Source: an uncultured Pseudomonadota bacterium (lineage in GTDB: Bacteria > Myxococcota_A > UBA796 > SXON01). From it: 64,000 nt of DNA. Below, in pieces: positions 34,139 through 41,267 of this stretch. Under the pieces are notes generated by a model, which saw only the letters and a program-made list of their open reading frames with translations, made no database searches and was not told where the DNA came from. The position numbers and the translations under genes are program-made. Every line of letters starts with the position of its first letter. Positions within the stretch are counted from its first letter, which is position 1. The stretch spans positions 19,198-83,197 of the forward strand of contig CAIXRH010000014.1 of assembly GCA_903921785.1 (NCBI GenBank), read 5' to 3'.

Positions 34139-36912
34139 GCCGACACCCCCGCGAGCACCCGATCGGGCCGGAGTGGGAGCGCCCGTGGCGCCCATCCCGT
34201 CGCCGCGCGCACCGCGTTGGCGATGCTCGCCGCGACCGGCACCGCGACGAGCTCGGAGAGCCCGATACCGCCGCCGAGCACGTCTTCGTACCCCGCTTCG
34301 TCGAACTCCACGGCCATCTCCGGCGCGTCCGCGATGCCGGGCACGCGGTAGTCTTCAAGGTTTGCGGAGACCAACCCGCCGGTGACCGGGTCGACGAGGC
34401 GCGCTTCATAGAGCGCCGCCCCGACCCCCTGGATCACCCCGCCTTCCACCTGGGAGCGCGCGAGCCGAGGAACGGCGATGTGGCCCACGCCCACCCCCGT
34501 CCACGTGCGGAGGACCCGCACGCGGCCGAGCCAGGTGTCGACCTCCACCTCGGCGACCTGCACGGCCACCCCGAGGTGGTTGCCGATCGAGAGGTTCGCG
34601 ATGGCGAAGGGGAGGAAGTAGGGCGCGTGGTCGTGGCGACGATGGCCGATCCGGCTCATGCGCGGCGCCACCTTGAGGACGTCGGCCCACGGGGCGAGCC
34701 CGCCCGCGTGGGCCACGCCGCCCGGCGCCGCCTTCGCCTGCTGCAACCCGAGCGCCCGCCCGGCCCGCGACGCGAGGTCCGCGGCGAGCTGCGTGAGCGC
34801 GTCCTCCACGGCCGGGACGATCGAGGCGGTGGTGCGGCTCCCTGCGGACATGGGGCCGGTGGGAAAGCTCGACTCCCCGAGCTCCACCCGGAACAACGAG
34901 CGGTCCGCGCCGAGGACCCGGGCGGCGGTCTCGGCGATCACCGTGCGGGTGCCGTTGCCCATGTCCTGCGCGGCGGTGCGCAGCACGATGAGCCCGTCGG
35001 CCACCTCCGCCTGCACCTCGGTGTTGCCCTGGAGGAAGTACATCCAGGCGCCGTTGGCGAGCCCCACGCCGCGGCGGAACCGGCCGGTCTGGCCGGACTG
35101 GGGCCGATCCTTCCAGAGCGGGAGGGCCTCCACGCGGTCATAGAGCCGGTTGCGCACCGGGTTGGGGTCCCAGCCGCGCCGCAGGGCGAGTGTATCCTTG
35201 CCGAGCTTCGTGGCGAGCTCGTCCATGGCGCCTTCGAGGGCGAAGAGCGCGGGGAACCCGCCGGGGCCCCGCATGGGGCGGGTGGGCGGGGTGTTCGAGG
35301 CGATGTCCCACTCCTGGAGCCGCTTCTCGGCGAACGGGTAGAGCAGCCGGAAGAGGATGCCCATGCTGTTGCCGATGCAGGCGCCGCCGTGGCCGTACGC
35401 CTCGAGATCGAGCCCCGCCGGCGACCCGTCGGCCTTCGCGCCGACGCGGAGGTTCGCCTCCTGCCCCGCGCGGATCGCCACCGTGAGCTCGCCCGGCCGG
35501 TCGAGCACCAGTCGCACCGCCCGCCCGGTGACCTTCGCGATCTCCACGCAGGCCTTGATCTGGATGTCGAAGCTCGCCTTGGCGCCGAAGCCGCCGCCGA
35601 CGTGCTCGGTGTGCACGCGCACCCGGTCCCGGGTGAGGCCGAAGACCTCGGCGAGGTCGTCCGCCATCGCGGTGACGGCCTGGGTGCTCAACCAAACGTC
35701 CAGGCCGTTGTCTTGCCACATCGCGAGCGCGGCATGAGGCTCCAGCGCGGTGTGGCAGAGCGGCTCGGTGGTCCACGTGTCCTCGACGAGCACGACCGAC
35801 GCGTCCGCGAGCGCCCTGGGGACGGCGCCGGGGCGGCCGCCGATGGAGAGGTCGGTCGGACCTCGGGCGTTGCCGGACCACTTCGCGGGCGTCGTGGGCA
35901 GCTCCGCGCCGAGCGGCATCGTGGCGTGCGGCTCGAACACCACGGGGGCGCCGGGCGCCCGCGCCGCGGCGAGCGTGATGGCGGCGGGCAGGACCTCCCA
36001 CTCCGCGACGATCGCGGCCAGGCCCGCCCGGGCCGCCTCCCGCGACTCCGCCGCGAGGACCGCGATCTCGTGGCCGACGAACCGCGCCCGCGCGCCGACC
36101 TCGGCCAGCGCGACGGCGCCGCGGACGCCGGGCACCTTCAGGGCCGGCGCCAGGTCGAGCCGACGCAAGATGGCGCTGGCGTGGGGGCTTCGGAACAGCA
36201 CGCCTTCGAGCTGGCCTTCCAGACGAACATCCACCGTGTAGCGGGCGCGGCCGGTGACCTTCTCCACCGCCTCGACCCGCGGGGGCGCCACCGCGGAGTC
36301 CTCGTCGTACTGGCCGGCGCAGGCTGCTTGCACCGCGGCGTAGATCGCGCCATACGCCCCGCACCGGCACAGGTGCCCGGCGAGCGCCCCCGCGACCTCG
36401 TCCCGCGACGGTGCGACCCGGCCCTTCTCCGCCCGCCACCGGGCGAAGAACGCCACCGCCTCGGTGACAAAGCCCGGGGTGCAGTAGCCGCACTGGAGCG
36501 CGTCCTCTGCGGCGAACGCCCGCTGCATCGGGTGGAGCTTCGCGCCGTCGGCGAAGGTCTCCACCGTCTCGAGGTGGCGGCCGCCGAGGTGGCTCGCGGG
36601 GTGCAGGCAGCTCGCGACGCTCGCACCATCCACCAGGACCGTGCAGGCCCCGCACGCGCCGTGGCCACAGCCGTGCTTCGTCCCGGTGAGGCCGAGGCGC
36701 TCCCGCACCAACTCCAGCGTGGTCTCGGTCGGTCCGGGCGTGACCCTGACCGCCTTGCCATTGACCCAGAGGTCCAGCGAAGCGGGTGGATCGCCGGCGG
36801 GCGCCGCGGCAGCGGCACCCGCGGCAGCGGAGGCGGCTTCGGGGACGAGGGCCACCGCCGCAGTAGCGCCGAGCACACTACGGAGGAAGCCACGACGAGT
36901 CGCGTGGGGCAT
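34135..36912 (-). CDS. Tat-exported fused 2Fe-2S and molybdopterin subunits of an aldehyde oxidoreductase (PaoA-PaoC-like)
   Basis: One 925-residue chain holds what are normally two subunits. Residues 1-40 are a twin-arginine signal (TRRGFLRSVLG) and an Ala-rich spacer. Residues about 45-200 are the 2Fe-2S subunit with C-G-H-G-A-C-G-A-C and CGYCTPGF plus LCRCGAY. From about 210 (V-E-K-V-T-G-R-A-R-Y-T) it continues as the molybdenum-cofactor subunit with H-V-G-G-G-F-G-A-K and, near the end, G-I-G-L-S-E with the likely active-site Glu. PaoABC oxidises aromatic aldehydes to carboxylates in the periplasm; that activity would deliver (hydroxy)benzoate to the rest of this operon. No XdhC-type chaperone gene is nearby. 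Confidence 0.9.
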   Translation of the reverse strand: MPHATRRGFLRSVLGATAAVALVPEAASAAAGAAAAAPAGDPPASLDLWVNGKAVRVTPGPTETTLELVRERLGLTGTKHGCGHGACGACTVLVDGASVASCLHPASHLGGRHLETVETFADGAKLHPMQRAFAAEDALQCGYCTPGFVTEAVAFFARWRAEKGRVAPSRDEVAGALAGHLCRCGAYGAIYAAVQAACAGQYDEDSAVAPPRVEAVEKVTGRARYTVDVRLEGQLEGVLFRSPHASAILRRLDLAPALKVPGVRGAVALAEVGARARFVGHEIAVLAAESREAARAGLAAIVAEWEVLPAAITLAAARAPGAPVVFEPHATMPLGAELPTTPAKWSGNARGPTDLSIGGRPGAVPRALADASVVLVEDTWTTEPLCHTALEPHAALAMWQDNGLDVWLSTQAVTAMADDLAEVFGLTRDRVRVHTEHVGGGFGAKASFDIQIKACVEIAKVTGRAVRLVLDRPGELTVAIRAGQEANLRVGAKADGSPAGLDLEAYGHGGACIGNSMGILFRLLYPFAEKRLQEWDIASNTPPTRPMRGPGGFPALFALEGAMDELATKLGKDTLALRRGWDPNPVRNRLYDRVEALPLWKDRPQSGQTGRFRRGVGLANGAWMYFLQGNTEVQAEVADGLIVLRTAAQDMGNGTRTVIAETAARVLGADRSLFRVELGESSFPTGPMSAGSRTTASIVPAVEDALTQLAADLASRAGRALGLQQAKAAPGGVAHAGGLAPWADVLKVAPRMSRIGHRRHDHAPYFLPFAIANLSIGNHLGVAVQVAEVEVDTWLGRVRVLRTWTGVGVGHIAVPRLARSQVEGGVIQGVGAALYEARLVDPVTGGLVSANLEDYRVPGIADAPEMAVEFDEAGYEDVLGGGIGLSELVAVPVAASIANAVRAATGWAPRALPLRPDRVLAGVSA

Positions 36913-36930
36913 CGGGTTCCCGGTATCCGG

Positions 36931-37221
36931 TTACGCGCGCAGCCGCCCTCGCGCCTCCCCCGCACCGATCCGCACCCCGTCGAGCCACACCTCGTCCGCC
37001 GCGCCGTCCGCCAGCTCCACCGGGACGCCGCTTCGGACACACCACAAAAGCAGGCGACCCAGCTCGCCGTCGGCGCCCGTGCGCACCAGGCGCAAGCGGG
37101 CACCGGGCGCGGAGACCACCGGCGTCTCCACCCGGACGCGACGCGCCGCCACCGCGATCATCCGGGGGTCGTCCCGGGGACCGAGGCCGGCGGCGCGTTC
37201 GAGGCGGGCGCGGAGGCTCAC
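36931..37221 (-). CDS. small protein translationally coupled to boxB, unknown function
   Basis: GTG 37221 overlaps the boxB stop by 4 bp (GTGA) and opens a 96-residue frame ending at TAA 36931, 18 bp before the PaoA-PaoC start. The predicted protein is basic at the start, then has alternating short strands (R-V-R-V-E-T-P, A-R-L-R-L-V-R, D-E-V-W-L-D-G-V-R-I) and one Cys. An internal ATG at 37161 would give 76 residues. It has no signal or membrane segment. No family is recognised; operon position suggests an accessory to BoxB or the molybdenum enzyme. Confidence 0.6.
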   Translation of the reverse strand: MSLRARLERAAGLGPRDDPRMIAVAARRVRVETPVVSAPGARLRLVRTGADGELGRLLLWCVRSGVPVELADGAADEVWLDGVRIGAGEARGRLRA

Positions 37222-38642
37222 GCCTGCGGCGGCTTCACGTACTCGAAGTCCATGGAATTGCCGTGGATGCCCTTCTTGGGCGCCGCGATCCAGTTCGCCA
37301 TCTTCCCGGGCTCCTGCACGCGGTGCATGAGGCTCGTGACGTAGGCGCGGTCTTCGGCCGAGGGCAGCCAGTTGCCGATGTTGCGGTCGTATTCGTCCTG
37401 GGCGAGCAGCTGACCGTCCGGGCCGAACGGGAGGTTGGCGTAGATGCCCTGCCGACGGAAGAAGCGGCTGTCCGGGAGCGTGATGCGCTCCGAGGAACCT
37501 TCCTCCTCCAACGCCTGGTTCCAGCGCTTGACGACCCGCTCGGCGTCCTTGATGTAGGACTGGCGGAGCATCTCGTTCATGGCGTTGCGCAGCGGCACCT
37601 CCTTGGAGGTGAGCTTGCCGTTCTCCACGGTGGCGAGGCGGTGCCACTGGTTGAGCGCCGTGTGCTCGTCGTAGTCCTTGGCCTCGGCCCAGCGGCCCTT
37701 GAGGCCCGCAGCGAAGAAGTCCGCCGCGTTGGTGCTGATCTCGGAGCCGAACAGGTCGATGCTGTAGCAGAACCAGTAGTTGATCCACTTCTGGGTCATC
37801 GCCACCGGCACGCCACCCTGGGCCCGCGCGTCGCCGTTGCGGTCCAGCTTCGCGAGCTGGGCGCCGCGGCGGAGGATGCGCTCGACGCCGGTCTCGCCGA
37901 CGAAGAGGTGATGGGCCTCCTCGGTGAGCATGAAGCGGCAGGTGCGGGAGAGCGGGTCGAAGCCGGACTCGGCGAGGGCGCCGAGCTGGTACTTCCCATC
38001 GCGGTCGGTGAAGCAGGTGAAGCAGAAGAAGGTGAGCCAGTCCGGACAGGGCTGGTTGAACGCGTCGAGGATGCGGGGCTTGTCGGCGTCGCCGGCGCGG
38101 CGGGCGAGCAGGTCATCCGCCTCGTCGCGGCCGTCCTTGCCGAAGTAGGCGTGGAGCAGGTACACCATCGCCCAGAGGTGACGGCCCTCCTCGACGTTGA
38201 CCTGGAACAGGTTGCGCATGTCGTAGAGCGAGGGGGCGGTCATGCCCAGCCAGCGCTGCTGCTCGACGCTCGCGGGCTCGGTGTCGGCCTGGGTGACGAT
38301 GATGCGGCGGAGCACGTTGCGGTACTCGCCCGGCACTTCCTGCCAGACGGGCTCGCCGGCGTGGTCGCCGCAGGGGATGCGCCGATCGGCGACCTTGTCA
38401 TCGAGGAAGATGCCCCAGCGGTACTCGGGCATCTTGACGTAGCCGAACTGCGCCCAGCCGCCCGGCTCGGTGCTCACCGCGGTGCGGAGGTACACGTCGT
38501 GGAGCTGGAAGCTCTCCGGGCCCATCTGGTTCCACCAGTCCAGGTAGGCGGGCTGCCACTTCTCGAGGGCGCGCTGCAGGCGCTTGTCCGAGTCGAGGTT
38601 GACGTTGTTCGGGATGAGGCTCTGGTAGTCGATGTCGGCCAT
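37218..38642 (-). CDS. boxB: benzoyl-CoA 2,3-epoxidase, oxygenase component
   Basis: BoxB is the diiron oxygenase that, with electrons from the reductase BoxA, converts benzoyl-CoA and O2 to 2,3-epoxybenzoyl-CoA. The 474-residue protein matches family length (about 475) and keeps both diiron motifs: E152-x-x-H155 in V-E-E-G-R-H and E242-x-x-H245 in T-E-E-A-H-H, plus a Glu in the 120s helix. The start at ATG 38642 (MADIDYQSLIPNN) gives the family N-terminus; sequence upstream is the intergenic leader. It is 25 bp after boxC. No boxA is in the window. Confidence 0.96.
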   Translation of the reverse strand: MADIDYQSLIPNNVNLDSDKRLQRALEKWQPAYLDWWNQMGPESFQLHDVYLRTAVSTEPGGWAQFGYVKMPEYRWGIFLDDKVADRRIPCGDHAGEPVWQEVPGEYRNVLRRIIVTQADTEPASVEQQRWLGMTAPSLYDMRNLFQVNVEEGRHLWAMVYLLHAYFGKDGRDEADDLLARRAGDADKPRILDAFNQPCPDWLTFFCFTCFTDRDGKYQLGALAESGFDPLSRTCRFMLTEEAHHLFVGETGVERILRRGAQLAKLDRNGDARAQGGVPVAMTQKWINYWFCYSIDLFGSEISTNAADFFAAGLKGRWAEAKDYDEHTALNQWHRLATVENGKLTSKEVPLRNAMNEMLRQSYIKDAERVVKRWNQALEEEGSSERITLPDSRFFRRQGIYANLPFGPDGQLLAQDEYDRNIGNWLPSAEDRAYVTSLMHRVQEPGKMANWIAAPKKGIHGNSMDFEYVKPPQA

Positions 38643-38667
38643 GGGGGACTCCGAAAGGGAAGAAGGA

Positions 38668-40296
38668 TCAGGTACGCTTGTAGTCGAAGACGGGGCGCTC
38701 GGGCGCACCGAACATCTTGAGCGCACCGCGCTCGCCGACGGCGTTGGGGCGCTGGAAGATCCAGTTCTGCCAGGCGGTGAGCCGGCCGTAGATCTTGTTG
38801 TCCATCGTCTCGGGGCCGCCGAACCGGAGGTTCTGCTCCATGCCGGTGAGCGCGTCGGGGGAGAGGCTCGCGCGCTCCTCGATGGCGATGCGGACCTCGT
38901 CTTCGTAGTCGATCTCGTCGGGCGTCATGGTGACGAGCTCGAGCTCCTCGGCGCCCTCCGCGTCGATCGTCGCGCCGACGGCGAGCACCTTGGCCGGCTG
39001 GCCGGGCGCGCCGGGGAAGCGGGACTGAAGGCGGGTGAGGCCGGAGTGCATCGGAAAGAGCCCACCGGAGACCTTCGAGACGAAGACCTTGTTGATCCCG
39101 TCGTCGTCCGCCAGCATGTAGGAGCGGTCGGCCGCGAGCACGATCTCGAACAGCGAGCCGGAAAAGGCGTTGCCCGGCTCGACGAGGGCGAAGATCGTCT
39201 TGGCCATGTTGTCGAGGCGGCGGAGGACACGCGCTTGGAAGAGCTGCACCTCGCGGCCGAACCAGCCCTGGGTCTCCAGCGCGGCGTCGGCTTCGAGGAC
39301 CTTGTGGCGATCCCCCTCGGCCTTGACCACGAGCAGCCCGATGTCGAGGTGGTTCACGCGGAGGCGGAGCAGCGCGTCGTCGAGCTCGCGCCAGGCGCGC
39401 AGCGCCCACGTGGAGCTGTCGGCGCAAGGCGCGGTGTCCGGCGCCTTGATGGTGAGGTGCGCGACACGCGCTTCGTTGTCCACCTTCACGGTGACGTAGC
39501 GGTATTCGAGGTGGTTCCCCGCGACCTCGCTCGGGGCGAGCGGCTCGAGCACCACCGAGAAGGCCCCTTCCGGCATCGGGTTGGCGCCGGCCACGGCCTG
39601 GGCGCGCGCATCCAGGCTCGCCTGCCACTTGCTGCGGGCGAAAGAAGCATCGACGAAGCGGTACTTCACGGCGTCGCGCGCCTTGAAGCCCTCGGCCTTG
39701 GTGCAGAACACATCCGCCATGTCGCGGCGGACCTTCCGCTTGTCGGTGAGGCGGGTGAGGCCGCCGGTGCCAGGGAGCACGCCGAGCAGCGGCACCTCGG
39801 GGAGGGAGACGGCGGAGTTCCCGTCGTCGATCAGGTAGATCTCCTTGCAGCACATCGCGAGCTCGTACCCGCCGCCGGACGCGGTGCCGTTGAGCGCGGC
39901 CACGTACACCGCGCCGCCGCTGTCGGTGGCCTCCTCGATGCCGCAGCGCGTTTCATTGGTGAACTTGCAGAAGTTCACCTTGAACGCGTGGCTCGACTGG
40001 GCGAGCATGCGGATGTTCGCGCCGGCGCAGAACACCTTGTCGTACCCGCCGGTGACGACCACGCAGCGGACCTGCGGGTGCTCAAAGCGGAGGCGCTGGA
40101 CGGCGTCGGCCAGCTCCACGTCCACCCCGAGGTCGTAGCTGTTGAGCTTGAGCTCGTACTTCCCGGGCCACATCCCGCCATCTTCCTGCACGCGCATGGT
40201 GAGCGTGGCGATGGCCCCCTGCACATCCAGCTTCCAATGCCGGTAACGATCGGGGTGGGTCTCGAAGTTCACAGCGGGGTACGCGATCTCGGCCAT
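38668..40296 (-). CDS. boxC: 2,3-epoxybenzoyl-CoA dihydrolase
   Basis: BoxC opens the ring of 2,3-epoxybenzoyl-CoA with two waters, giving 3,4-dehydroadipyl-CoA semialdehyde and formate. The 542-residue protein is much longer than a normal enoyl-CoA hydratase and contains two crotonase-like parts, as BoxC does; the first has C-A-G-A-N-I (oxyanion hole) near 92, G-G-G-Y-E-L-A and E-V-P-L-L-G-V-L-P-G-T-G-G. The second half keeps the G-N-A-F-S-G-S-L-F-E and F-G-G-P-E-T-M-D-N-K segments. The start is ATG 40296 (MAEIAYPAVNF). It is first gene of the minus-strand operon. Confidence 0.95.
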   Translation of the reverse strand: MAEIAYPAVNFETHPDRYRHWKLDVQGAIATLTMRVQEDGGMWPGKYELKLNSYDLGVDVELADAVQRLRFEHPQVRCVVVTGGYDKVFCAGANIRMLAQSSHAFKVNFCKFTNETRCGIEEATDSGGAVYVAALNGTASGGGYELAMCCKEIYLIDDGNSAVSLPEVPLLGVLPGTGGLTRLTDKRKVRRDMADVFCTKAEGFKARDAVKYRFVDASFARSKWQASLDARAQAVAGANPMPEGAFSVVLEPLAPSEVAGNHLEYRYVTVKVDNEARVAHLTIKAPDTAPCADSSTWALRAWRELDDALLRLRVNHLDIGLLVVKAEGDRHKVLEADAALETQGWFGREVQLFQARVLRRLDNMAKTIFALVEPGNAFSGSLFEIVLAADRSYMLADDDGINKVFVSKVSGGLFPMHSGLTRLQSRFPGAPGQPAKVLAVGATIDAEGAEELELVTMTPDEIDYEDEVRIAIEERASLSPDALTGMEQNLRFGGPETMDNKIYGRLTAWQNWIFQRPNAVGERGALKMFGAPERPVFDYKRT

Positions 40297-40315
40297 GGGG
40301 TCCGTCCGGAGCGTT

Positions 40316-40329
40316 GGCACTATACTGCA
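40316..40329. promoter_or_regulatory. BoxR-type operator, imperfect copy, over the boxC -10
   Basis: This 14-mer agrees at 12 of 14 positions with the perfect palindrome at 40359-40372. Its TGCA half is intact on the boxR side. It covers the predicted boxC -10 box, so bound repressor would block boxC transcription. Confidence 0.75.
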
Positions 40330-40347
40330 CGTGCTCGGGGTAGACAA
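40319..40347 (-). promoter_or_regulatory. predicted promoter of the boxC operon
   Basis: Read on the minus strand: -35 TTGTCT (40347-40342), a 17-bp spacer, -10 TATAGT (40324-40319). Transcription would begin near 40312, leaving a leader of about 15 nt. The -35 is shared with the divergent boxR promoter. Confidence 0.65.
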
Positions 40348-40369
40348 GCACACAAACATGCAGTATACT
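40341..40369 (+). promoter_or_regulatory. predicted promoter of boxR
   Basis: -35 TAGACA (40341-40346), a 17-bp spacer, -10 TATACT (40364-40369), both close to the housekeeping consensus. The start would be near 40376, giving a very short leader before ATG 40388 or a leaderless message from GTG 40376. Confidence 0.7.
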
Positions 40370-40372
40370 GCA
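40359..40372. promoter_or_regulatory. BoxR-type operator, perfect palindrome, over the boxR -10
   Basis: TGCAGTATACTGCA is a perfect 14-bp palindrome of the form TGCA-N6-TGCA, which is the recognition pattern described for BzdR/BoxR in Azoarcus. It covers the boxR -10, so BoxR should repress its own gene. Its centre is 43 bp (about four helix turns) from that of the second copy. Confidence 0.85.
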
Positions 40373-40387
40373 TCCGTGAGCATTCCC

Positions 40388-41188
40388 ATGCCCGAGCTGC
40401 TCCCTCGTGTCGGCGCACGCGTACGCCAGCTCCGCGAGTCCCGGGAGCTCACCCAAGCCGAGCTCGCCCGGCGATCGGGGGTGAGCCTACGTTTTCTGGC
40501 CGACGTGGAGGGCGGCACCGGCAACGCCAGCCTGCTGCGCCTCGCCGAGCTGGCGCTGGTCCTGGGGGTGAGCCTCGCGGAGCTGGTGGTCGACGCCGGC
40601 CCGGTGGTCGACGACCTCACCCGCTTCGGCCGCCTCGCCCCGGCGGAGCGGCGCCTCCGCCTCGGCGGCACCCGCGTGGCCATCGGCCTCGTCGGCCTTC
40701 GCGGCGCCGGCAAGTCCTCCGCCGGAGCCGGCCTCGCCGCGCGCCTCGGCGTGCCCTTCGTAGAGGTCGACGCCGCGATCGAAGCGCGTGCGGGGATGCC
40801 GTTGGCGGAGCTGTTCACCGACCACGGCGTCGCGCGCTACCGCGAGCTGGAGCGAGAAGTCCTCGACGCGACGCTCGCCACCGGACGGCCGGTTGTATTC
40901 GCCGCGGGCGGCTCCCTGGTCACCGACACCGCGGCCTGGGCCGACGTGCGGCGGCGCGCGCGCACCACCTGGCTGCGCGCCCGGCCGGAGACCCACCTGC
41001 GCCGCGTCGAATCCCAGGGCGATCATCGGCCCATGCGCGGGCGGCGCGACGCCCTGTCCGAGCTGCGGGGGCTGCTCAGCGCCCGCGAGCCGCTCTACGC
41101 GCTCGCTGACCTCACGCTGGACACCGACCGGCTCGACCTGTTGGAGACGATCTGGGCGCTGGAGGCGTGGGCGAACGAGCCGGCCTGA
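40388..41188 (+). CDS. boxR: benzoyl-CoA-responsive transcriptional repressor
   Basis: Residues about 7-66 form an XRE-type helix-turn-helix (T-Q-A-E-L-A-R-R-S-G-V-S and later helices). From about 97 the protein is a shikimate-kinase-like domain with P-loop GLRGAGKS at 103-110, a conserved E-V-D-A-A-I-E-A-R and F-A-A-G-G-S. This architecture is that of BoxR/BzdR, where the kinase-like domain binds benzoyl-CoA and releases DNA. The 266-residue length is slightly under BoxR of Azoarcus. Divergence from boxC and TGCA palindromes in the gap support the call. ATG 40388 is chosen; GTG 40376 and ATG 40358 are in frame but lie on or beside the promoter. Confidence 0.94.
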   Translation: MPELLPRVGARVRQLRESRELTQAELARRSGVSLRFLADVEGGTGNASLLRLAELALVLGVSLAELVVDAGPVVDDLTRFGRLAPAERRLRLGGTRVAIGLVGLRGAGKSSAGAGLAARLGVPFVEVDAAIEARAGMPLAELFTDHGVARYRELEREVLDATLATGRPVVFAAGGSLVTDTAAWADVRRRARTTWLRARPETHLRRVESQGDHRPMRGRRDALSELRGLLSAREPLYALADLTLDTDRLDLLETIWALEAWANEPA

Positions 41189-41267
41189 ACGGCTCCTGCG
41201 CGGGGAGGAGCGGTGCCCCCCTCCGCTCAGCCCCTCCTCGCCCCGCTCCACGGGCCCTGGGGGCGGC

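Noticed and set aside
34480..37344. Very long + strand open frame opposite the PaoA-PaoC fusion
   Set aside because: Composition is typical of an antisense frame in GC-rich DNA; the minus-strand frame carries the Fe-S and Mo motifs.
40388..41188. Shikimate kinase gene (aroK)
   Set aside because: The kinase-like domain is preceded by an XRE helix-turn-helix and the gene diverges from boxC, which is the BoxR architecture and context.
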